Positions 12,043-23,450 of a stretch of 64,000 bases of DNA are shown in pieces. This DNA is from Membranipora membranacea. Taxonomy: Eukaryota; Bryozoa; Gymnolaemata; Cheilostomatida; Membraniporidae. The DNA is taken from positions 25,284,025 to 25,348,024 of the forward strand of contig OU612070.1 in the NCBI GenBank assembly GCA_914767715.1. The letters are read 5' to 3'. The notes beneath the pieces were generated by a model. It saw only the letters and a list, made by a program, of their open reading frames with translations. It was not told the DNA's origin and did no database searches. Within the stretch, counting starts at the first letter, position 1, and the number at the start of each line of letters is the position of its first letter. Made by a program: the position numbers and the translations under genes.

Positions 12043-12223
12043 GTAGGTGAAAGTATTTTCAAGACCTAAGCCCCTAACTCAAACCTTATCTCAATTCAAG
12101 AACTGAGGAGTCAAGGGGAGACAATGGAATGGAGATATAATATGTGAATTCACAAGCAATCGTCACTTAAGGTTCATTAAAAACTCCAACATACTGACAA
12201 CATCCTCTTGGAAGATTATTAGC

Positions 12224-12448
12224 GGGTTTGTGAATTTGCGTAATTGCCGTATTACGCGTAATAATTTGCGTAATTATATTAATTTAGAATTTGCGTAATT
12301 TTAGGAGTTGCCTTCTATTGTCATGACTGTAGAGTATACTGAAAAGAGAAGGTAATTCCTTGTCAAGGTCAAAGGCAGGCCATCTCAAAATAGCTTGTGT
12401 TTTATCATCCAATAAGTAAGTCAAGTGCTGGGGAAATACTGAAGAGTC
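12224..12448 (-). repeat. Dispersed repeat, copy 1 (inverted copy at 36716-36940)
   Basis: About 225 bp closely matching the reverse complement of 36716-36940. The outer part is rich in TTACGCGTAA and AATTTGCGTAATT words; the inner part is a conserved stretch open for ~55 codons in both copies (RWPAFDLDKELPSLFSILYS). The preserved frame hints at a former coding region of a transposon, but no family is recognised. Confidence 0.8.
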
Positions 12449-12484
12449 CTTCTTCTTTTCAAAGTTAATGATAGAAATAAGCAA

Positions 12485-12682
12485 AAGAAAATAAATATTT
12501 TCCATACACCAACTCGATCAGAGATCCACACCACTCTACTGAAACACTCCTTGTACAGGATAGCTCAAGAAGAATCTGTGTGCAAGAAAATAAATATTTT
12601 CCATACACCAAATCAATCAGAGAGCCACACCACTCCACTGAAACACTCCTTGTACAGGATAGCTCAAGAAGAATCTGTGTGC
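12485..12682. repeat. 99-bp tandem duplication
   Basis: Two units of period 99, starting AAGAAAATAAATATTTTCC and ending near GAATCTGTGTGCA, differ at a few bases. They directly follow the repeat at 12224-12448 and are followed by an (ATT)n run near 12745-12770, so they may belong to the same transposon. Confidence 0.85.
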
Positions 12683-12769
12683 ATTTGCACTGACAGAATT
12701 AAGAATGAACACAGGAGAAAATCCTGTTCTATTTGTTTGGTAGGTTATTTATTATTATTATTATTATTT

Positions 12770-13672
12770 ATTCCTCAAGTTTTATTATATAATTTATTTA
12801 ATATGCCTACCTATGGTAATTATTTTAAGTATTATTGTATGATGAAGTGCACTGTATTGTAGTAGGCCCAGCTAGGAGTAATGCATCTCATCTGTCTGGC
12901 TCTAGTCTATGGTTGTAATTGCTTCATCATGTTCAGCCCACAATCTCCCAACATACAATAGTAGCCTGAGTAGGCCCATCGTAATCGATCTAGGCATAGT
13001 ATAAGCTAGCTTGTTTGTTTTTGGAGTCAGTCAGAACCTAGACTGGGAAGTACATAGGCTTACCTGTACCAATCCATCCATAGCAACAACCACTTTTTTT
13101 CACACAGAACTCTCACCCATTGGGGATGAGATCTTGCGACCGCTTCTTACTCGTTATATTTTCATGACTGCCATAAGAAAACTCTCTCACTATAATGGTC
13201 CTTCTTTGATTCGGGTAGCCACCTAGTGTAAAGCTAGAAACTGCATTAGTGTGTTAAAAGATGTAGGATTCGATTTGTTCTATATCACATAATTCATCTC
13301 ATACCATGGGTGTCATCGATTGCAGCTGTCAGTAATCTGGCTGTCATCATTGATACCTGCGGAAAAATAAATTACGAATACATGTGTTTCAGTGAAGGTG
13401 TCATGAATGATAATATATAATATATATGTCTTGAATATATATATATAGATTCAAATCTGTGCTTTTAAGTGTCATCTGTGTGTATTTGGCCCCAACTAAG
13501 TGTCACTCAAAAATAAGGAGTCATTTTATGACCCACAAAAAAATCATGTCTTAAATCCTCTTAAATAATCATGTTGGGCATCCTTAACCCAATAGTAATT
13601 AATGGTAGATAAAATAGCCTGACATGGTCGACAACTCCAATGCAAAGATTTGCCCTACACACTGATAGCCAC

Positions 13673-13703
<31 letters not shown>

Positions 13704-13926
13704 ATATATATATATATGAATGACTCATTGTCCAGGGTTTTTATGGGTACAATAGTGGGATATATAATATATGCCACTTTATTGTACAAATGTGTGTATA
13801 TATATATTTATATATATATATATATATATGATAAAATATAATATATATGTCTTGAATATATATGTCATGAATGATAATATATAATATAAATGTCTTGAGA
13901 TTGGTATATGCCATGGTGTTCAATTT
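12770..13926. other. Non-coding region with AT microsatellites
   Basis: No gene seen. Long TA runs occur at about 13673-13715 and 13796-13830. The fragment TGTCTTGAATATATAT with CATGAATGATAATATATAA recurs near 13400 and 13850, a local duplication. Confidence 0.6.
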
Positions 13927-14072
13927 GCCATCCTGAGTTTTGTAGGCTATCTGTCATTAATATTTAAGTCGCCATCCTGAGTTTTGTAGGCTATCTGTCA
14001 TTAATAGTTAAGTCGCCATCCTGAGTTTTGTAGGCTATCTGTCATTAATAGTTAAGTCGCCATCCTGAGTTT
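13927..14072. repeat. 44-bp tandem repeat, about 3.3 copies
   Basis: Units beginning GCCATCCTGAG with TTTTGTAGGCTATCTGTCAT recur at 13927, 13971, 14015 and 14059 (last partial), nearly identical, indicating recent expansion. Confidence 0.9.
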
Positions 14073-14074
14073 AG

Positions 14075-16660
14075 AAAAGGCCTAAATAGTAATTATGAGT
14101 TTACCCACGATTGTGATCTTCTTTCCTTCTCTTTATCACTTCAGAACTAACTGATTATTCCATCAGAGAGAGCACATACCTTAGAAGAGTATATAAAAGA
14201 TAGAGTTAGTTTTGATAGTTTGGGGGTGACTCAATTTTAGCTAACACCAATATTTCTGCTTATTTATGAGTTAGGGTATATGTGAGCCGGTGTGTAATAC
14301 AAATTTTTTCCTCCAGAGTATGTTTTACTTCTCTTGAGTAGGATTATACCAGGGGTGTCATTGAGAGCCGCTATTATTATGTCTGGCTGTCATTTATGTA
14401 GAGGCATCATGTGGTAGTAACCTGTTGATAGAAGTGGTTGTAGTTGCAAAATATCAACTTTTTTGGTGGACCATAAAAAAGTGACCTGATCGCTGCCTTC
14501 TTGTCTTTACTGCTATCAGCATAATTGGAAATGGCTAGGCGTCTTTTCAGTCAGACAATGCGCATATTGTTATATTCCATGGATGTCATTGATTGTTGTT
14601 GTAATTTCTGAGACCTCCTCAAAGTGTTGATATTGCGATGCCAAGAGCACCACTTATAAGGCTGTTGGTGGTTGCTGTTGTATGCTAAATATATCAATGC
14701 TTGAGCTATTTTGAAGCAGGTATCCTTGTTGAAATTCCTTGTTCATTTTTTATATGTAAAAAAGGGCTATGCCTCAACATTAGAAGGATACCCAAGTTCT
14801 TATTACCCACAGTTGATATATAAATATATTAATTTCCTCACGAAAGTCGTAGGCTCTACAACACTCATACAGTGTATGACACTCACTAGGGGACTGAGCA
14901 CCCGTGTCACTCTCTCGGCTAAACTCACAGGATTTCTATACTCATACATATTGGCTAAATATCTAACTCTGATTCTCAGAATTTCTCTGATTATGAAAAC
15001 AAACTTTTGGGATGGTGCTAATATGCTATATCCAAATATTTGAACCAGAAATGCATTGTGACACCTCATTATCAAGGTAGCAATGACCAAATTTTTTTGC
15101 TGCCTTTATTAGGAGTAAACCAGGTATTGTATTGTCAATGAGAAAAATCTGTCCCCTCGCTGTTTGATGGTCATATGTAGTAGTAGAATATACTCTACGT
15201 ACACAGTGAGGCTGCAAAACAATACATGTACGTACATAATTTCATTGCTTGGTCTCTTGCACTGTTAGAGCTTGTCATATGTTTCTCACAACTGCCAGTT
15301 AAAATTACTATGGTGTTTCGGGAGTTGCCTCGTCTTCAAGTAAGTGAAGACAATTCAACCACTTATTGGTATTTTCTTCTGCAGTGTCAACACACAATTC
15401 TGTTTTAAGTATTCAAGATTAATATGTTAATTTGTTGTGCTTAAATTAAGATGGTTTATGTAATTTCCATTCTTTGAGTAAGGATAAAAGACGAATTGCT
15501 GCAATTGATTGGAAATTGTCAAGCTGTCTAAACATAAGCACTTCGCACTAGAGTTATTCTACGACATGTAACTTGCGAAATATATAAATTGAGCTATCAG
15601 ACTATAAAACTGTCTTGGATGAGTAGTTCGACTCCATGGAGAATTGGAACAATATTCTTCATGGCCGGGTAGTAGCGAGTGCCCATGCTGCGACACCTAT
15701 CAGTGGTGCTTGATGGGGAACAGCTGCAGCCCAAGTCCTTTATTTACACCCCAATGTGTTACTTGTATGAATCAATATTGTTGTCTAACAAAATGATAAA
15801 CTTGGAATTAAACAATGAAGCAACCTCAAACTTTAACCCCCATGCCAGTGTAATATCAAGAACTTTACGAGAGGAGTAAGATGTTTTGTGCAATTATGTT
15901 TCTAGTACTACGGTCAGTGCGGGGATCGATTAGCACCCCAATCCTGGATTTGGTTTGGGGTAAACTTGTCATTGCTGTTTGTGACTTGAGCCATTGTATT
16001 GTTGTGATAGCTGATTGTGGTGCAGGGCCCAGCGTTGTTAATCAGAGTACCTTTCAGCGCGGATTTGCTGACCGACGAGCTAACATCTTTAGCATACTTG
16101 TAATCAGCAATAATGTGAAAAGATCTTGCTATTCAACATCAAGATGTTATACCATTCCATGAGGTTCACTGAAGTAAATAATATAATATGGTTTGGTTCT
16201 GGTTTGCCTTTTTGTTTTGATGTAACTTGCATTGTCCTGTTTTGGCACCAAAAACATAATTGCCACAGTTTTATGATGTGAACAACAAAAATAACTTCTA
16301 GCACTTATTCATCCGTCATACTCCAGTATTCAATAAATTGAAAACCCGCACTCATCCCATACTTCCTATACGCGCCTGCAGTAATATCACCTGAAGATTT
16401 TTTTCAATGGTATAAGGCAGCTCGATAGTTTCTCAACAAAACGACAGTAGTTTCATAAACCATAATTTTTGGCTTTAACAGTAATCTGAATCCATTTCGA
16501 TCTGGTCCACTTTGCATGGCCATTGGCAGACTGTCTTGACCCCATGACAAAGCTCGCCACGACAGATACAGCTAGATCATTCAATTCTGAGTCTCGTCAT
16601 TTTTCATGATGTACACATCGCTCAATTAGGAATTACAACATAGCATAAACTTTATTTACT
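14075..16660. other. Non-coding stretch
   Basis: No supported exons. Several short open frames on both strands (for example 14711-15043 and 15881-16162) lack recognisable domains or splice context. Confidence 0.45.
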
Positions 16661-16719
16661 AATGAACAGGCAGTAGAAGTGGTGATGTTTATTGAGGAGA
16701 ATTATTTTGGAGAAACAAC

Positions 16720-16848
16720 CTAGATTCAGAGAACAGTGTGGCCTATATTGCAGGGTATGTGATAAAATCCTTAGGTAAGCTATCACTGACATGCAAAGGG
16801 TGTATCCAGGATATTTTAGACAGAGTTTGGAATATGCTCGGTTTCTAA
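16720..16848 (+). pseudogene. Possible transposase C-terminal remnant (THAP9/P-like)
   Basis: One frame reads ENSVAYIAGYVIKSL, then LTCKGCIQDIL, ending at a stop. The arrangement YIAGYV followed by CxxC is seen in C-terminal regions of several DNA transposases, including the P/THAP9 type. The upstream frame is broken by a stop near 16720, so this is at most a relic. The match is short and the assignment uncertain. Confidence 0.3.
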
Positions 16849-16849
16849 T

Positions 16850-18530
16850 ATTATAATAATATGAAACATAATGCTTGTTTGATCATGATGGAACAGATCA
16901 TGCTGTGACATGTGCTAGTCAGATGTCAACTCCCGTAAAATGTCCACTTTTTTACAACTTTTTCTGTTTGGTTGATGATCTAATAGCAATAACAGATGAA
17001 ATAATTCTTTAAATATGGAAGCTCAACTCAAGGATGATGGTGTGATTTGTCCAGATTGATCAATATCTCATTTGTTTACCTCAACCTCTTAACTGAAAAA
17101 ATAAACAATAAAAACAATAACACATGCACCAGGGCTGTTGAAATAGGCAATAGAATTTTGGAGCACCCTCATATGTGTCTGGTTTTAATAAGAAGACTTT
17201 CAAATGATAAATGCAACAATTTTTCAGACATTCCCCCTCCCCTCAATAGTATTGAAAGGAATTTTTCCATTCATCTCAGTTCCCATGTTCTCATGATGGC
17301 AATGATGAAGAGTGCGCTTTATGTACCTTTTGAAAGACATGTGTAGTCCTTTTTTTTATATCTATTCCTGACAACAAAGTGGATACTGGTAGGACAATTG
17401 CAAATGCAAAATTTAGTGAAGCCACAGTGGTTCTTAGATGGCATGAGTGACCACGTTTACAGCTATCGGGGAGGGGTGTTTGCTGCGATTAAATGTCCTA
17501 TTCCATACCCACTTACCACTACCCTTGAAGCAACATAATGTTATCTAAATATGCAAAACTCTGAAAAACTAATCATTTATTTTGTATACAGAAACTTATC
17601 GGTCCCCTTGTCTTCCAAACTATCTGCGATCAAGCACGCAAATCACTCTTGCTAGAAATTAATGAATAAATTTACTGAGGGGGTATAGGGCATGTATATG
17701 ATGACTTTGTGAAAGGACAACAGATTCATAATGAATCTACCTATAAAAATATAAATACTGCAAACTGGAAACTATAGACTATTAGATACAGGCTCAGTGC
17801 CCTTCCTAATTCAATGCATCCTTCATGACGCAACGAGGTTGTACAGCAGTTATATGAATAATATGACATCAACTATTTTAGAAAGTTGGATGTAATACCC
17901 AGTCGCCAGAAATACACGCCATAGGGGTAAACACAATTTTTTCTCACGTTAGGTTTAAATTTAATGGTATTTTAGTAATCTAAATTCAAAATGCTTAAAA
18001 ACCATGCTAAATGGACACTTCCCTTTCCCTTAGACTTTCCCATCAACAGAATTTTGCTGAAACCACAAAAACATCTTGACAGTCAGCACAAGCCAAGTAT
18101 GTTGCCTTATATGGCGTTTGGAGCACCGAATTTCTGATTATTAGATCATAACATGTGACGTGTTTATCCGTGGAATCTGTATAACAAGTTCATTGTGCTG
18201 GCGGTGGAAAGATATTTAAATAGATGTGTATGAAATCGTTCCAAACCTATATTAAACTCAATAATGATCCAATATATATAAAATTGGTGAGGGACTAAAG
18301 TATGCAACCCGATTTAAACCATCTTACATCAGCAATTCTGAAGCATATTTTATAAAAACAATTGTTGAATTTGTGGGTTAAACCATTGTTGAATTTTAAT
18401 TTTTGAAAATTCAATAGAAGGGTTTTGACTAGTGCAATTAAGATTCAAGTCCTTTAAACTTCAGTATTTTAGCGGCATTTACATTTTAATATATTTTCTT
18501 GAGAACTCCTCACCCACACCATTAACACAT
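16850..18530. other. Non-coding stretch
   Basis: No recognisable gene, RNA or structured repeat. An open frame at 17047-17346 has no recognised domain. Confidence 0.45.
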
Positions 18531-18532
18531 CT

Positions 18533-20619
18533 TCATACAAGGTACCCGGCCATAATGCCATGGTCAAAATTCCATTGGGACAAAATGCCAGTGACATAAT
18601 GCCATTGCCATAATGCCACGGCCATAATGCTATAGGTGATAACACCACTGCAGTTGTAAAAAACACCAGTTGTGTCAAAATACCAGTGGATATAACGCCA
18701 GATTGGACATAATACCATTTGGGACAATGTACCATATCCCAAAATACCGTTGCCATAATACCAAAACATGTAACCAAAGGAGATCAAACCACATTGTATT
18801 TTTTTTAAAGTTATATTCCAGCTGTACTGAATGAAGGCTAGTGTGTGTTGCAGAAATTGCAGCCAAATATTGCGCCGCCAACTCTGTGAGATATTGCAAA
18901 TTAATTGACTCTCTAAATTTGACCAACTTTATGTCTTGGCTTGAAGAGTTTCGACTGGTCTTGACTGATGCTATTACTGGCGTCATGAAGTCTAGCATGA
19001 TTGAACATAGTGTAGGAAAATTCTGTTCATGAGTATGCAGTTTAGCATTAAAATACAATCTTTTTCAACGCCAAGACACTGAAAAAGTAACAAATCTGTT
19101 CTGTGAAGTAGTAACAGAGACTATATCTATAGTCTCTGGTAGTAATATCACATTTGAAAAGAAAAATTCTGCATAAAATAAATGCGCTGTTGCAGAGTTA
19201 ACACCACCAATGAGCACAACACAAGCAGGCTCAATCAATTCCATCATAAAAATTATGTTTGAATAGTTTCTGTTCTCCACTCAAAATCAAATGTGAAATC
19301 GAACGGAAAAAGTGAGATGCTTGACCAAGATGTCAGAGTACAATTTAGTGTCCTGTACGCCGACCTGCGCGTCACAACACATCGGTATAAGAGAATTTTG
19401 TTTTACACTACAAAATTCACACATCTCGTTATATTACTAAGTTTTGTTATTTTTCAGTCCCGTGCGTAACAAAATAATTTTCTCGTTTGCCAATAATTCC
19501 AAATTTTGTGGCAAAAGTTCTTTTCTGTGTATTACAGCTTAGATGCTTGTGCTATCTGTATGATTATTGTCAGATTTCACACCGTAAATAGAACGTAATT
19601 TTGTGTCCTGTGCATCTCACCCAGTCCGTTACAGGTGGAAGGCAACTTTGTGGCTTATCATTATTAAACAAGTGAGGTGAGGAATTTTTGTGTTGAACAA
19701 AAAGTTTTGCCTAGTAACACCACATTTTGATGAAACGGCTTTGTAAATTGGCTTTCATACCTTGTAGTAGAAAAAAAGGTTTGTTGAATTTTTATACTGT
19801 TGGAAGAGATGTGAAAAACTCATCTATATACTCATTATCATATTATTCTAAATTTACAACATGGAATTCAAGTTGTGAACGCCCTGTGTGTCAAAAACCC
19901 CTAAAAATTACTTTGCTGAATACTATGGATATGGCCTAGCCGTGAAATTTCATATTGGGTAACACATTTTCTCTTTTCTTGTTTGTTGTAACTGTAACTT
20001 TTTATGCAACTAATAAATACAGAGTTAACCTGCTCTATGTTCAGTAATTGTAGTTTTATCGGTCATTTGTAGCATGAGCCAAGACTTGGCTTTTCGAAAA
20101 AAAAAAAGGTTATAATCCACATATTATTCTAAAGATTAGTTGAGTAATATTTGTTACAAGTCACTAGCTCTCAGTTTGCGGACCCCAAAAAACCCCAGAT
20201 ACCATTGAAATTGAACAAAGAAACTTTATGATTTGCACAGTGAAGGAGACGGCACTAAGCAGCTGAGCCACCTCCTCCTCTAACCGAGCAACTCACAACT
20301 GTAATACAACTATCACACAAAATAAAACAGCGTGGCTTGATCTCCTTTGGTTTCATGTTTCTGCATTATGGCAATGGTATTTTGGGATATGGTATGTTGT
20401 CTCAAATGGTATTATGTCTAATCTGACGTTATATCCACTGGTATTTTGACACAACTGGCGTTCCGTACAACTGGTATTTTGGCATTGGTAGGTATAGTGT
20501 GCAGTGGTGTTATCACCTATGGCATCATGGCCGTGGCATTATGGCAATGGCATTATGTCACTGGAATTTTGTACAAATGGCATTTTGACCATATCATTTT
20601 TTCACGGAATCTCATACAA
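18533..20619. mobile_element. Foldback-type DNA transposon, copy 1, 8-bp target duplication
   Basis: Element at 18541-20611 (2071 bp), starting GGTACCCGGCCATAATGCC and ending TTCACGGAATC, flanked by TCATACAA at 18533-18540 and 20612-20619. Each end (18541-18785; 20340-20605) is an array of degenerate ~14-bp units such as CATAATGCCATGGC and CAAAATGCCATTGT, inverted at the other end. Inner parts of the ends share AAAGGAGATCAA. The interior (18835-19000, 19730-19900) matches copy 2 at 40053-42209. Terminal arrays of short tandem units with 8-9 bp duplications recall Foldback elements of flies. No transposase frame is seen, so it is non-autonomous or decayed. Confidence 0.88.
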
Positions 20620-21180
20620 ACATACATTCTAAATGCTTAAAAACCTAGTTTTGAAAAAATATTTTTAAAAAAAGCCTAAAAAAATGTTTAAACGATCTAG
20701 TTTAAATATTTAATCTGTACAAGATATAGGCATAAACTGACGGACAAAATATTTTTATTGCTATCGGAACAATTTTCGACATTTTGTTTAACAGGGCAGC
20801 AAAAGTTTGGACGGATGGACTTGGCTTTACAGGCAGGGACAAAACTGACAATCTCAGACCAACAATATCCAAAATGGACGATCACAAGCATGAATTGAAA
20901 TATGTCCAACTTTTCCGATGGCCGTACAGTATCTGCATCATACCTCTTCTATCTCGATCTAGTTTAGATTTTCTCGATAATGATAAACAGTCTGTGACCT
21001 TAGGTTGCTTAATGTGCGCTTTCACTCAATAAAACTTAACATGACTACTTGAGCAGTGTATATTTCATTCAGCACCTTGTTTAGCCACCATTCTGTCCAC
21101 ATTGGCAGTCAAATTGTTTCAAAATCTCCGTTAACTTGCTTTTAAAATCATTGCAATGATACAAAGAATGGATAGCAGTG
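20620..21180. other. Non-coding stretch
   Basis: No gene or structured repeat recognised. Confidence 0.45.
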
Positions 21181-21189
21181 TCGTTGCGC

Positions 21190-21480
21190 CGTGGAAGGCA
21201 TAAAAGGTCAATTCATGTTCCACCAATTTAGCACAGCCGTTTTATAGGGCCAATCAGGTAATTAATAACTTTATTTTTTCTGTGAATCTGACCTGTTAAT
21301 ATCTTTGATATGAAATAATGTAAAAGTCTCAACTGTATTTGATGTTATACCTGCTAATTTTATACTTTTGGAAACACAATTTTTACCAACTTGTTGTTCA
21401 AACTTTGTAGTTTTCAGGGTGTCATTTATGGCATCAGTACGAGACTTACGGCTCAATAAATATCTCAACCACGGCTGCCT
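21190..21480 (+). repeat. Dispersed repeat, copy 1 (direct copy at 49845-50132)
   Basis: About 285 bp, from TTCCACCAATTTAGCACAGC to CTCAACCACGGCTGCC, match 49845-50132 in the same orientation with few substitutions and small gaps. No terminal inverted repeats or target duplications were found and the family is unknown. Confidence 0.88.
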
Positions 21481-22147
21481 CTACATAAAGACAATTGAAT
21501 ATTCAATGTGAAAATAGTTAAATGTGAACAAGCACTGAGGATATATTCTCCAGTTCTGGCCAGCACAGAAATTTTCTATAGCATAGGTCTGAGAAAAGTA
21601 CCATCCTCAAAAATTCTAAGTTTTCCCGTTTAAAGTTAGCATATTGCTGATTGTTGCCTGAAGATAAATGTGCTTCAAACTGCTCTGAATCTGTCTATGA
21701 AGCCCAAACAAGTTTTTAAGGCGATTGGTAAAAAAAAGCTTTTCATATCCCCAACCATCCCACAATAGCTTTGAGGCAGAGAGGGAGGTCTTCTATCTCT
21801 TGATGCAGTAATTTCTTTACATTTTGTCAGTATTGAATTGTCAGTATGAATCTGCTGACGATGCACTTTACTCCGATGCCATTATTACTTCATTTTTGAA
21901 TGCGCGTGTATGGTTGGTCCTAGTCACCATAATTAATTTTTTTTATATTTATCTTAGCGCATATATTAACAAGCGATGCTATCCAAACAAGAAGGCCTCT
22001 TCTTGTCCTCACACATGAAAACTTTGTCCATGAAACTCATTACAACAGCTAACCTATGTCAGGCCATCATTGCATTGCAGTGGGCAACTATGATGGATTA
22101 TACTGCACAGCCCGCTTACTTTCTCACAAAGATACAGGCCTGTATAA

Positions 22148-22856
22148 TATCACAGAGTAAGGATAAGCAGAGGGGACACTTCAATGATCGTTATAGTGCC
22201 TGCGGTTTTTGATTCACTGGGGGAAAATTGTGCACAGCTGGATGCCAAAAACTCATTATCTCTATATGTTATAATGGCATTTTTCTTGCAGACATCCCTA
22301 CCTTTGATGGGCCATAATTCATTCTGTATTTATCCTAAAGACTGATTTCCAACTTTGCTGGAATGTCCAAGCTTCAAGCTATACACCATATTATTGTCAT
22401 TTTTTGCTAGGATTCATAGGCTAAGAGTAATCCAGGTTTTTGAAATGAGTTTTGTCATATAGATTTACATGTGACAATTGATAGACGGCTGGTCATCAAA
22501 ATTAGGAAATGTCCGTGCATTGACCTAAGCCCTATGTAAATCTATTTGATAAAACTCATTTTAAAAACCTGGATTACTCATAGCCTATGTATCCTAGCAA
22601 AAAATGACAATAATATGGTGTATAGCTCGAAGATTGGACATTTCAGAAAAGTTAGAAATCAGTCTTTAGGATAAATACAGAATGAATTATGACCTATCAA
22701 AGGTGGCTATGTCTGCATGACAAAACTCCACTGTAACTTATATATATTCTGAAATTGGCAGGTGGCCAGATTGATGAATTTCCCCCAGTGGATAAAAACC
22801 GCAGGCACTATAACGATCATTGAAGTGTCCCCTCTGCTTATCCTTACTCTGTGATA
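22148..22856. mobile_element. 0.7-kb inverted-repeat element with TA flanks
   Basis: Ends are TCACAGAGTAAGGATAAGC and its complement, flanked by TA on each side. The outer ~60 bp of the arms (22150-22210 and 22795-22854) are nearly perfect. Inner arms (about 22315-22470 and 22535-22690) also pair, with AATAATATGGTGTATAG and its complement. Unpaired segments lie between them. No protein is encoded. The same terminus occurs in a 64-bp miniature at 26415-26478. TA flanks would fit a Tc1/mariner-type or related element. Confidence 0.85.
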
Positions 22857-23450
22857 ATATAAATCTCTGGCTAAGAATGCAATAACAAGTTGATAGTGAC
22901 TTTGTTGCTGTCTGATCTGGTTTTATCATCAAGATTGTGGTTATTTTGCCTCAAATAATTTAGGTGAAAAACCTGAAACTTTATTGATAAACCCATTGCT
23001 GTCCAAGGCAGCAGCGCTAACTTTACTCAGAATTGCTAGGTAAGTTTCAAAAAAAATTTCCAAGTTGTATAATTGTTTAACAATACCTAGCTCCGACTTA
23101 CCTTGCAGCAACTGCAAGTTTGAAGCTTTTTTATCGTTGACCGTTGACGTATCTAGTTATTGAGAAATAATTCACCATTTTGATTTGAAATTTTCTTCCA
23201 AGTGATTTTCTTTTGGTAGCTGCCGCCATCACGTTTCCTGCTTACCTCCTGTACGTGAGACATTAACATTGTGCAATACGTCGAAAGATCAGAGTCCGAA
23301 ATAATAGGCAGGTCCACTGAAAATCTGAATTCTTGGCTTATTTGAAATAAAAATCAACAGATGAGAGCAATAATACGGAAGAGTGTAGGCAAAGATTTTT
23401 CATGGTTAACAGTTTTTATTTGATTTTGCAGAATACGAAATCCCTAGAAA

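Noticed and set aside
17047-17346. 99-codon open frame after the transposase-like remnant
   Set aside because: No domain, no splice context, and composition like surrounding non-coding DNA.
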